Origin: Palaemon carinicauda
Lineage: Eukaryota > Arthropoda > Malacostraca > Decapoda > Palaemonidae
NCBI RefSeq assembly: GCF_036898095.1
Contig: NC_090725.1
Coordinates: 317,723,421-317,787,420, forward strand
Direction of reading: 5' to 3'
Length of the DNA stretch: 64,000 bases
Under the pieces are notes generated by a model that saw only the letters and a list, made by a program, of their open reading frames with translations, was not told where the DNA came from and made no database searches. Positions 1 through 8,650 of the stretch are shown in pieces (the stretch's first letter is position 1; the number at the start of each line of letters is the position of its first letter). Both the position numbers and the translations under genes were made by a program.

Positions 1-377
1 AGTGCCTTCGGACATTACCTTACCCATAGGACACCTATTCCCTCCCCGCTATCCCTTTCGTGTTGAATGATCCAACACCCTACTGGCCGTCGTTCTACAT
101 TGACCCTAGAGTTCTTGTAGGACTGGCCTGAGGTTCCCCATCTGCCGCCGGCTAGGCCGGCTGCCGGAAGGTATTCTCATATTCTTTAGAGTGTTCAACG
201 GTCCTCCCTTGGACTGCCTTCCATTATCCCTCATGACTGGGATATGGTTGGGTGGAAGCCCGAATTTAATTCTCCCTTCCACTTGAACCCTCCTTCTGGA
301 TTACAGGTCGGCAAGACTGAACCCTTGCCTTCCTCCGTCCTTTCTTTCTCTCGTACTTTCATACTGGGCCAAAGACA

Positions 378-700
378 TTGGACATTTGGGTACCGACTGC
401 CGGCCGCTGAGTTGCCGGCCGGCAGCCGGCCACCCATTCCTGGTCCTCTGCCGCCGACTGCCTTGGGTCCCCTTGATGGAAGGATCCTAGGCTGCCAGCC
501 GGCAGATCCATGAGACCGCCGCCGGCCGGCAGGGCTGTTGCCGGCAGGGCTGTTGCCGGCCGGCAGATCCGCCTGCGGCTCGCCGGCAGAACCACCGGCA
601 GCCGGCAGAGCCGTTGCCGGCGGCCTATCACTCAATGTTATGAAGACAATACTTGCCTTCAATAGCCCAGAATAGGCCGGCAGACGCCGGCAGGTGCCGG
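378..700. repeat. GCCGGC-rich leader block, copy A
   Basis: Dense short repeats built on GCCGGC and GCCGGCAG, many of them self-complementary, within the untranslated leader. Equivalent blocks occur in copy B (10140-10480), copy D (32220-32870, inverted) and copy E (35125-35790), always between the left terminal repeat and the intron. The block is strongly GC-rich compared with its surroundings. It creates long spurious open frames on both strands, which I do not call as genes. Its function is unknown; it could form RNA structure or be an expanding simple repeat. Confidence 0.75.
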
Positions 701-998
701 CAGGCCTGACAAGTCTGACAACTTGTTGCCAGACAGTCAGTACTGTAGTCCAAAGTTTTTCCATCCTACAAGGTGCTTCATGGGCAGCCTATTGTGAGAC
801 CATCACATATAAGAGAGCGATTCTCTCTTCCTTTAATGGTTATGATCCATTATTGTCCTTACTCCAAATTATTGAAACTGGAGGATTGTGTTAAGGTACA
901 CTTATATCATAGGATATCATCTTCCCCTAAAAGATTCTTAAGAATTCTGTTTTCAATATTGGAGGAGGTCATAGCAATTGGCTGGACAGGAAACACAT

Positions 999-1110
999 GT
1001 AGGTGTCTTTCCTACTTATAGCTTACCCTATCCAAGCTAATATAACATATTATGTATGTTGAAATTTGAGAATTTCACCGAATACTAATAGACTTTACCT
1101 TTCTTTACAG
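999..1110 (+). other. Putative spliceosomal intron in DIRS copy A leader
   Basis: GTAGGT donor at 999, branch-point-like TACTAAT at 1083-1089, pyrimidine tract and ACAG acceptor ending at 1110, giving a 112-base intron. The acceptor lies directly before the first conserved gag codons (GAG GAG CAT). Copies B, D and E keep the same acceptor context (TTNTTTACAG/GAGGAG), and A, B and E keep a matching donor position. Introns are known in DIRS elements; use of this one is inferred. Confidence 0.6.
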
Positions 1111-1475
1111 GAGGAGCATCCTGAGTGCAGGAATAGTTTTTGCAGGGTCCGCAGTAAGAACTTCTGCGGCCACGACATGTGCAGGGCCCATGCTCGCTGC
1201 GCTGTCACCAAGGGGGCTCTCAAGTATTGGGACCTGCAGGTATGTACCGTTTGTGACAACCAAGTAAAAGAGGCTTTTGATGACCAAAAGTCCACTGAGT
1301 CAAGGGACGCAGCAAGGGAGAAGCTGCGTAAATGCGTCAGGGGTTTCCAGAAGAATACTTCTGGCCCATACCTTCCTAACGAAAGGATGAGGGCATGTCT
1401 TTTCCCTAGGGCATCTTCGGATGTGGTTATTCCCCAGGCTCAACCTGAGATTCCCCTTGTTCAGTTTCGGATGCC
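1111..1475 (+). pseudogene. Gag N-terminal Cys/His-rich segment, copy A
   Basis: Conserved first coding part of the DIRS gag, directly after the splice acceptor. It has a cluster of Cys and His residues (visible pieces: FCRVRSKNFCGHDMC, ARCAVTKGALKYWD, CTVC), then a segment around VRGFQKNTSGPYLP. Copies D and E carry the same arrangement in frame with gag. In copy A a small deletion near 1463 shifts the frame, so this part now runs on to a stop at 1542 instead of joining the 1476 frame. The Cys/His spacing suggests zinc binding, but I cannot match it to a named fold. It may be a separate protein or the amino end of Gag; continuity in D and E favours the latter. Confidence 0.6.
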
Positions 1476-3023
1476 TTGGAGAACACCCAACTTGAGGACA
1501 ACATGTCAGTTGTCTCAGAGGAGACTGAGAACAATCTCCTAGTGGAGGAGTTGGATCAGGCCAATGAAGTTCCACCTGAACCACAAACTGAGAAAGCCGA
1601 TACGATTTCGGTGTCATCAGCCACAGGGAATGAGCCGGTGCCTTCTACTTCCTCCACTGCGCCCCAACTGGATTCGCTTACGAGTACTTTGCACTCGTTG
1701 CTGTCCATGGTGCAAGACATGCAACAGAAATCGACCGAGAAGGAGGTTCGGACCGAGATACAGCAACTGGTTGCGGCATGTTTGGCTCCAAAGAAGCTAG
1801 ACGTTAAGGATCTCCCTGCCTTCTCTGACGTTAACCCTTGGAGGTACGCAGAGCACACGCCCATGTCGGGCGGGAAGATCTTCCTCTCGGATAAACTGGG
1901 TACTGTCCCAGTAAAGGAAATTGAATTCTGGCCCAGCAAAGGGGCCTACCCGGATTGCTACGTCCGTCTCAGGACGGAACCCGCATCCAAAGAGGAGACA
2001 GAGCCCAAGGAAACGATTGTCCGTGAACTCTCTAAGGCTCAGGCCTTATTTACCACCACCTTGAAGGAGAGGGCCTATACTAGCTCTAAGGTGCCGGCTC
2101 TCAGCAAGAAGCACCCGTCCTTCATTGCTGATCCTCAACGTGCCTTTCCCTTTATGGACACAGGGCTCAAGGCAGCCTTAAAGGCAGTCGAGGCAGGGAA
2201 ACCGTGCCCTACACTGGAAGAGTGTAGACCCTTCTACCTTGCATTCCCATCAGACGATGCAGACTGGAAGGATGTTCACAACACCTTCACAGTCGGGAAG
2301 CTGGAGGCAGATATTGCCGGACGACAGTTCGGCAAAGACCTCCCCAAGCTGTCGGACTTTCTCCTACGTAGAGAGCAGGAGACAAAAGAACGCTTAGCCG
2401 CTTCCTTGTCTCTACAGACTGGCCTGGAGACAATGGCAAGCATCCCAGATAAACCAGACATGTACATGATCATCGCCAAAGCCCATCTGGCGACAGTGAC
2501 TAAAGACCTGTACAACTTTATTAAAGCCAGAAAGGCTTGCAGAGAGTTCGTGTTCGCCTCAGCTGCGGTGAGGCACGAACCCAGGAAGCTGAGAGCTTCC
2601 AACATCTGGGGAAAAGACCTCTTCCCAAGTGAAGTAGTCAAAGAAGTCGTGGACAAAGCTGCCACTGAAAACAGGAACCTCCTTTCCAAGTGGGGCTTGT
2701 CCACCAAAAGGAAATCTTCAGCTGACGAGGGTCCCCAGCCGAAGAATAGATCAAAACGACCTAGAGTGCCCTCTCGGCCTAAGCAGCAACAGCAGCTTCC
2801 CGCGGCCACGGTGCCCCAGACGGTGGCACAACCACCCACCACCTTTCAACGGGTGCCCCAAACCCTGGCGACTCAGTCACCAGTGTTCACCCCAGTGTTC
2901 GAAAGGCAGTCTACGACCTTTCGGCCGAAGTCTCGAGGATCCTTTCGAGGCTCCTCCAGACGCCCCTCCAGAGGTAGGGGCAACAGGGGTGGACGTGGCC
3001 AAGGAGGTAAATCCTCCTCCTAG
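1476..3023 (+). CDS. DIRS gag-like protein, copy A (open 515-aa frame)
   Basis: The longest open frame of copy A. It aligns over its length with the frames at 39230-40756 (copy E) and 31256-29800 (copy D), and with the tail kept in copy B. The first part is acidic and Ser/Thr-rich, the middle is alpha-helix-rich (around residues 100-400), and the tail is basic with KRKSS, PKNRSKRPRVPSRPKQQQQ and RGRGNRGGRGQGG, as expected for RNA binding. No zinc knuckle is seen. This is the position and size expected for DIRS Gag, which packages element RNA. The frame is open, but its true amino end is cut off by the frameshift near 1463, so the copy probably yields no complete protein. The stop TAG comes a few codons before the TGA-R-ATG junction used in B and E. 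Confidence 0.75.
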   Translation: MENTQLEDNMSVVSEETENNLLVEELDQANEVPPEPQTEKADTISVSSATGNEPVPSTSSTAPQLDSLTSTLHSLLSMVQDMQQKSTEKEVRTEIQQLVAACLAPKKLDVKDLPAFSDVNPWRYAEHTPMSGGKIFLSDKLGTVPVKEIEFWPSKGAYPDCYVRLRTEPASKEETEPKETIVRELSKAQALFTTTLKERAYTSSKVPALSKKHPSFIADPQRAFPFMDTGLKAALKAVEAGKPCPTLEECRPFYLAFPSDDADWKDVHNTFTVGKLEADIAGRQFGKDLPKLSDFLLRREQETKERLAASLSLQTGLETMASIPDKPDMYMIIAKAHLATVTKDLYNFIKARKACREFVFASAAVRHEPRKLRASNIWGKDLFPSEVVKEVVDKAATENRNLLSKWGLSTKRKSSADEGPQPKNRSKRPRVPSRPKQQQQLPAATVPQTVAQPPTTFQRVPQTLATQSPVFTPVFERQSTTFRPKSRGSFRGSSRRPSRGRGNRGGRGQGGKSSS

Positions 3024-3036
3024 CACTCAAAGTGAG

Positions 3037-3700
3037 ATGCTACCAGTAGGAGGGAGACTCTTCTACTTCCGGGATCGTTGGACCTTTGATCCCTGGGTCC
3101 AGAGCCTAATCAAGAACAGACTAGGGTGGAGTTGGAGCTCAACTCTACCAACCTTCCCTCAATTCTTCCAACACTCAACCCCCATATTGGAAGAATATGA
3201 TCAGGAACTCTTGAACAAAAGAGTTATACGGAAGACGAAGTCCGTCAGATTCCAAGAAAGGCTATTTTGTGTTCCGAAGAAGGACTCAGAAAAGCTCAGA
3301 GTAATTCTGGACTTGTCACCACTCAACAAGTTCATAGTGAACTACAAGTTCAAAATGCTAACGCTTCAACACATCAGGACCCTGTTGCCCAAACGGGCAT
3401 ACACAGTCTCCATAGACATGACAGATGCGTACTGGCACGTTCCGATCAGCCGTCAAGTTTCCCCCTACCTGGGATTCAAACTACAAAGAAGACAGTATGT
3501 CTTCAGGGCCATGCCCTTCGGGCTTAACATAGCTCTAAGGGTATTCACCAAGCTTGCAAATGCAGTCATTCATCAACTACGCCTAAAAGGAATCCAGGTG
3601 GTAGCCTACCTGGACGACTGGCTGGTGTGGGCAGCATCCGAAGAAGAATGCAGGCAAGCCTCCATGAAAGTGATCCAGTTCCTGGAACACTTGGGATCAG
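3037..3700 (+). pseudogene. DIRS reverse transcriptase domain, copy A
   Basis: RT core of the DIRS pol frame. It starts at MLPVGGRL (ATG 3037), in the +1 frame relative to gag. Visible blocks are RVILDLSPLNKFI, the first aspartate motif VSIDMTDAYWHVP, the AMPFGLN block and the catalytic box YLDDWLVW, followed by the thumb (FLEHLG). It copies element RNA into cDNA. The frame breaks just after the thumb, near 3690, where copy A has lost bases compared with copy B, so RT is no longer joined to RNase H. The YLDD box itself is intact. Identification is firm, because the order of motifs and the linked YR exclude LINE and LTR polymerases. Confidence 0.88.
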
Positions 3701-4848
3701 GAAAAATCCCGACTATCTCCAGCTCAGAAGTTCCACTGGAACTTGCAGTCGCACTGCCTTTCCATTCCATCACAGAAACGGAAAGAGATAGCGGGATCTG
3801 TCAGAAGCCTTCTTCGATCCGCAAGGATATCAAGAAGGCAACAGGAGAGAGTGTTGGGGTCTCACCAGTTCGCCTCAGTGACAGATCCAGTATTGAGATC
3901 ACAATTAAAAGATGCATCAGGAGTCTGGAGAAAATACGCATCAAACGCTCGAAGAGATCTAAAAAGACCGACACCAAATCGTCTGCAAGCCCTACTCAAG
4001 CAATGGTCGGAGGCCAAGAACCTAAATAACAGGATTCCCTTACAACCACCTCCACCGTCAGTCAACGTTCACACGGATGCCTCGAAAGAGGGGTGGGGAG
4101 GTCACTCTCACCATCGGAAAGTCCAAGGAACCTCGTTTCCCCCCTTCAAAACCTTCCACATAAACTTCCTGGTAGCCATGGCAGTTTTTCTTTCCCTAAA
4201 GAAACTGAAACTCCGCTGCTCAATCCACATCCGTCTGGTTCTAGACAGTGAAGTCATAATGAGATGCCTAAATCGACAGGGCTCAAGATCGCCTCACATA
4301 AATCAAGTGTTACTAGCCATCCTCCGTTTAGCGGAGAAGAAGAGATGGCACTTGTCAGCAGTCCACCTTCAAGGGTTCCGCAATGTGACAGCGGACGCTC
4401 TACCAGAACCAAACCGATAGAGTCAGAATGGTCCCTAGACGCAAGATCGTTCTCCTTCATCTTACGCAAAGTCTCAGGACTGCAGATAGACCTGTTCGCA
4501 ACGAGCGACAACAAGAAGCTACCCCGGTATGTAGCCCCGTACGAGGATCCTCTAGCGGAAGCAATGGATGCAATGTCCATAGATTGGAACAGATGGTCCA
4601 AGATCTACCTATTCCCTCCAACCAACCTTCTGCTGAAAGTCCTCGACAAGCTGAGATCCTTTCGGGGGACGGCAGCAATAGTGGCCCACAAGTGGCCCAA
4701 CAGCGTTTGGTTCCCCTTGGTAACGGAACTACGCCTGAAACTGATCCCGTTGCCGGACCCAGTTCTGACTCAGCAAGTGCAGAAATTGACTGTCTCAGCT
4801 TCATCAGTGAAAACCCAGAACTTTCATCTCATGATTTTCTCGCCTTAG
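3701..4848 (+). pseudogene. DIRS RNase H and methyltransferase-like region, copy A
   Basis: This continues pol after the RT frameshift. RNase H acidic residues are visible as VHTDAS, LVLDSE and the terminal NVTADAL. The expected second acid is Val here (LVAMAVFLS, where B and E read EAMAV), a likely loss of activity. The frame shifts again near 4400 and then reads the conserved segment DLFATSDNKKLP, AMDAMSIDWNRW and LFPPTNLLLKVL, which in DIRS elements sits between RNase H and YR and is usually annotated as a methyltransferase-like (DAM) region. The frame ends at 4848, overlapping the start of YR in another frame. Confidence 0.75.
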
Positions 4849-5696
4849 CAGTCAAGAAACGGTTTGGGATTTCTAGGGACAGTATCAACTTCCTAGAAGA
4901 ATACAAGTCAAAGTCAACAAGAAGACAATCTGAGTCTTCCTGGAAAAAATGGGTGGCCTTTGTCAAGGCGAAGAAACCTAAGGAGATTTCTACGGACTTC
5001 TGTTTGTCCTTCTTCATCCATCTTCATGAACAAGGTTTAGCTGCCAATACGATTACTACATGTAAATCCGCTCTGGCCAGACCAAAACTTTATGCCTTCC
5101 AGGTAGACTTTTCCAACGAAATCTTCAACAAGATCCCTAAAGCCTTCGCAAAACTTCGGCCCGCAGCTCTTCCTAAGCCCATTTCATTGTCTTTGGACAA
5201 AGTTCTTCATTTAGCATCAACCCTGAATAATGAGGATTGCTCGCTGAAAGACTTGACTCAAAAGGTGATATTCTTATTTGCACTAGCCTCGGGAGCCATT
5301 GTTAGCGAAATAGTGGCCCTCTCGAGGGATGATGGACACATTCAGTTCACAGACAATGGAGAGCTGAACCTCTTTCCGGACCCGACGTTTCTCGCCAAGA
5401 ACGAGCTGCCCACTAAAAGGTGGGGTCCCTGGAGAATCTGCCCTCTGAAGGAAGAAGCATCCCTCTGCCCAGTGGAATGCCTAAAGGTCTATCTTCGTAG
5501 AACTTCAGACTTTAAGGGAGGTCAGCTTTTCAGGGGAGAGACTTCTGGTTCAACGTTATCCTTGAAACAGATTAGGGCGAAAATCACCTACTTCATTCGC
5601 AGAGTGGATCCAGACAGTACACCCGCAGGTCATGATATGAGGAAGGTTGCCTCGTCTCTGAATTTCTTCCAAACGATGTCGTTTGAAAGAAATTAA
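4790..5696 (+). pseudogene. DIRS tyrosine recombinase, copy A (catalytically broken)
   Basis: YR integrates the circular DIRS cDNA. The N-terminal SAM-like part is seen around FLEEYKSKSTRRQSESSWKKW and HLHEQGLAANTITTCKSAL; the catalytic part runs from TQKVIFLFALASGA to the HxxR box (HDMRKVASS). Two key losses are visible. The box I arginine is Ile (SGAIVSEI, codon 5298-5300; D and E have SGARVSEI). In addition, about 85 bases present in copy B after FE are missing, removing the segment with the nucleophilic tyrosine (FKHYAKQ in B), so the frame stops at 5694-5696. The reading frame opens at 4428 in overlap with the upstream frame; the real start is unclear. Confidence 0.85.
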
Positions 5697-6628
5697 GTTT
5701 CATGTGGTGGCGGCGGGCAGTGTGATAAAACCCGCTGCTTGATTACTGCGAAGAACAGTGCACTATTAGGGACTTATAGTGAAGGGTGTACACGATAGAC
5801 TCGTAACACATATCGTGTTGAGTTTTGTGTTTAAGTGATAACACTATAGACTGTTCTCCCTACACAGGTGACATTAAGCATAATAAACTGACACAAGTGC
5901 CAGGAATTCTTATATGCACAGTGTTTTTAGTAACAACAGATTGTATAGCGAAACTGCATATTTCCCTTGAGTGGCTAATGTTTTCCTTTTCAGGCAAACC
6001 CTTTTTAACCTGTTATTACTGTTTATGCTTGTATGTAGAATTATTCAACATACATTGTAATTGCTTACTACCATGATTTCTATTTTGTAATAAACAATAG
6101 AACGAATATTTGCGTCTCTTTCGCCCCAAATATTTATTTAAATAGTTATTTAAATGTATAAGTCAGAGCATCCTTGACTCTTTTGATATTTAAGTCAATA
6201 CCAAAACTAAGATTCATGGTGTTCCAGGCAAACAGGTAAGATCTTGTTGTACTAGACTGTTCATTTTACTGCTTAAAGTGTTCCTACACATATATAAACC
6301 TGTCCGTCTCTTCACGACAGACCCAGGAGTTACAGTAATCTGCCCAAGCCAATTCCATTCTAGTACAGACTATGCTTTATGTATATGCTGACACTAATAT
6401 ACAAACTGTTTGCTAGATTGTTCCTTGAACTCACAATCCTCGGGTTTTTTCCTCGAGTCTACCCAGACTCTTCCCTGTAGGGGGCAGGAAGCACTGACAT
6501 ATTTTATGATCAGCTGATCGATGTATAACGGTAACATCAAGTGTCTCTAGGTCTAATGACCGAAGAGGAAAGATTTAGCTCGAGATGAACGGCACTATTG
6601 GAAATCCACTGGTACATTAATGCTCTGG
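5697..6628 (+). other. 3' untranslated region of DIRS copy A
   Basis: Non-coding. It corresponds to 13924-14810 of copy B, including the block ACACATATATAAACCTGTC and the CTCGGGTTTTTTCC block near 6440. An AATAAA poly(A) signal lies at 6089-6094 and is positionally conserved in copies B, D and E. No other gene seen. Confidence 0.6.
6089..6094 (+). promoter_or_regulatory. Poly(A) signal AATAAA, copy A
   Basis: AATAAA downstream of YR in the same context (TTTGTAATAAACAATAGAA) as copy B at 14273, so it is likely the element's own polyadenylation signal. Confidence 0.55.
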
Positions 6629-6684
6629 TACACTTCCATCACGACGACATGGCCCGAGGTAGCCATGTCGTCCTGATGGACCCA
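6629..6684. repeat. ICR remnant of copy A (core deleted)
   Basis: An inverted pair, CATCACGACGACATGG and CCATGTCGTCCTGATGG, almost back to back. In copy B the same arms are separated by about 60 bases containing both element ends. The core has been deleted here, leaving only the arms. Confidence 0.65.
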
Positions 6685-6759
6685 CCCTCTTTTGGGACAA
6701 AAGTATAATGAATCCCTCCCTATAGTACTGTATCTGCAACACCTAGAAAGCTACAAAGA

Positions 6760-7134
6760 ATGACGGTGGCACCTCGCGGTGGCGGACAGGCGCACCATTT
6801 GCAGAGCAGTAGTGACTCGTTGAGAGCGATGTCTCTGGAATGACTCACCTTATTCTTGCCTCTCTTTCCCCTCGTAGTGAAAGCTCTATTGGGGGTGCAG
6901 ATAGCCATGAGACATGTCAAGAATACGTCCTCTGATATTACGCGATATCCCTTCGTAAAATTTTAAGGGATATTCGCTCCAGGAGTTAGAATTCTGGATA
7001 CCTTTGGTAAATTCTCTGGGATATATCACTGTAGTCAAATATACCTAGGAAGCTACCTTCGAAGGAAATTCCATCAGGACGACATGGCTACCTCACCCAA
7101 AAATAGATTTTTCGCTACGCTCAAAATCCATTTT
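6760..7134. repeat. Right inverted terminal repeat, copy A
   Basis: Inverse complement of the left terminal repeat known from copy B (8300-8650) and aligned with copy B's right repeat (14960-15346). It ends with the terminal extension CACCCAAAAATAGATTTTTC, then the AAAATCCATTTT border. Confidence 0.8.
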
Positions 7135-7713
7135 CACTGCTTGCAACAACCTTCCACCAATTCCATATAACCTCATCACATTCCACATTTCTTCCCTATC
7201 ATCTCTATCATATGCTTTCTCCAGATCCATAAACGCAACATAAACCTCCTTACCGTTTGCTAAATATTTCTCTCATATCTGCCTAACTGTAAAAATCTGT
7301 TTCATACAACCCCTACCTCTTCTAAAACCACCCTGTACTTCTAAGATTGCATTCTCTGTTTTATCCTTAATCCTATTAATCAGTACTCTACCATACACTT
7401 TTCCAACTACACTCAACAAACTAATACCCCTTGAATTACAACACTCATGCACATCTCCCTTACCCTTATAAAGTGGTACAATACATGCACAAAACCAATC
7501 TACTGGTACCATTGACAACACAAAACACATATTAAACAATCTCACCAACCATTCAAGTACAGTCACACCCCCTTCCTTCAACATCTCAGCTCTTACACCA
7601 TCCATACCAGATGGTTTTCCTACTCTCGTTTCATCTAGTGCTCTCCTCATGTCCTCTCTTGTAATCTCTCTCTCATTCTCATCTCCCATCACCGGCACCA
7701 AGTAACCAATCAT
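7135..7713 (-). pseudogene. LINE reverse transcriptase fragment, truncated by DIRS copy A
   Basis: On the minus strand this reads the start of a non-LTR reverse transcriptase: KPSGMDGVRAEML, then PLYKGKGDVHEC, GISLLSVVGKVYGRVL, QGGFRRGRGC, and after a break near 7273 the catalytic first-aspartate block FMDLEKAYDR. The motif order (GxDxxxAEML, YKGKG, RGISLLS, QxGFRxGRG) is that of endonuclease-type LINE RTs, such as the RTE or R2/I-like groups; I do not name a clade. The frame is cut at 7134 by the right border of DIRS copy A, before the YxDD box, which should lie upstream of the window if A is a simple insertion. There is an early stop between 7270 and 7290. The 5' part (endonuclease) is not seen. 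Confidence 0.8.
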
Positions 7714-8149
7714 AAATAATTTTAATTTAATACTAATTTATAAGGTGTTACATTATCTTCATTGGAATGAAAATAAGGTGACCTAAAAAGAGAAAGCACT
7801 GAAAATTTTACAACTCTCAAACAATTAGATTTCAAATTTCTCACATATATCAGTAGACATGTTAAAATACAGTACCTGTACGATAAAAAAAAAAACGTGA
7901 ATGATATAGGAAGATCACAGTATATTTCATTGAAGAGGAAACCACTTTCTGTTGATGAATCCATTTACCATTAAACTCAACTTGGTATGCGATTCATAGC
8001 AGAAAACTTTGCAAAGAAACCAGTCATGAGGTAACATTACTCAAAAGCCCAATGGAAAATAATACCTCATGACATGGAAAACTTACCCTTAACTTCATGT
8101 AAGATGATGATGTAATCTTTAAACTCCCTATCTGGACGTCATCCTGTTC
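7714..8149. other. AT-rich stretch without recognised gene
   Basis: Low-complexity AT-rich DNA with an A run near 7885. No open frame, RNA gene or repeat border recognised. It may be further decayed LINE sequence or the pre-insertion locus of G1. Confidence 0.5.
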
Positions 8150-8153
8150 GTAC
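8150..8153. repeat. Target-site duplication GTAC, left flank of G1
   Basis: GTAC immediately before the left LTR border; the same four bases follow the right LTR border at 23933-23936. Four-base duplications fit Ty3/Gypsy integration. Confidence 0.65.
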
Positions 8154-8300
8154 TGTAAGGACAGTGAGACGAGCTATCACCAACAACAACTGACGGTTTA
8201 TTCAAACATGTGCGAGAATATAATACAAGGTGCGGACGGAAAAGTAGCATGCGTGCAGGCGCCAATCTGGCTTGAACTACCCGCCACAATATGTGTGTCT
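8154..8300 (-). repeat. G1 3' LTR, part 1 (element-distal end)
   Basis: Matches 23596-23743 of the intact LTR with few changes and ends at the T run where DIRS copy B begins. Its remainder resumes at 15351 on the other side of copy B. Confidence 0.85.
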
Positions 8301-8650
8301 TTTTGGGCTTAGACCATGTCGTCCTGATGGAAGTTCCTTCAATAGTAGCTTCCTAGGTATATTTGACTACAGTGATATATTCCAGAGAATTTACCAAAGG
8401 TATCCAGAATTCTAACTCCTGGATCGAATATCCCTTAAAATTTAAAAAGGGATATCGCGTAATATCAGAGGACGTATTCTTGACACGTCTCATAGCTATC
8501 TACACACCTAATAGCGCTTTCGCTTCGAGGGGAAAAGTGGCAAGAATATAGGAGTCGTTAAAAAGGCGACGCTCCTACTGTACTGTAAATAGTGCGCCAA
8601 ATCGCCACCGCGCGGCGCCACCAAGCTATTCTTTCTGCCGTAGCTTTGTT
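8300..8650. repeat. Left inverted terminal repeat, copy B
   Basis: Starts TTTTTGGGCTTAGACCATG and pairs, inverted, with 14960-15300 over about 340 bases with few mismatches. The left terminus lacks the hairpin extension present at the right terminus. Confidence 0.9.

Larger units (their letters stand above)
1..7134 (+). mobile_element. DIRS1-like retrotransposon copy A (left end outside window)
   Basis: A tyrosine-recombinase retrotransposon read left to right: leader, intron, gag, RT, RNase H, methyltransferase-like region, YR, poly(A) signal, ICR remnant and right inverted terminal repeat. The sequence starts in the leader: bases 1-150 align with 9778-9930 of copy B, so the left terminal repeat and about 1.4 kb lie upstream of the window. 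The right end is at the T run near 7131-7134, where a LINE reading frame resumes. Copies A and B form one subfamily, since their terminal repeats match each other better than those of copies C/E and D. The copy is dead: gag and RT are frameshifted, and YR has lost its first arginine and the tyrosine segment. Confidence 0.9.

Noticed and set aside
231..764. Long open frame on the minus strand across the GCCGGC block
   Set aside because: Low-complexity product of repeats (AGNSPAG-like); no counterpart conserved in copies B, D or E.
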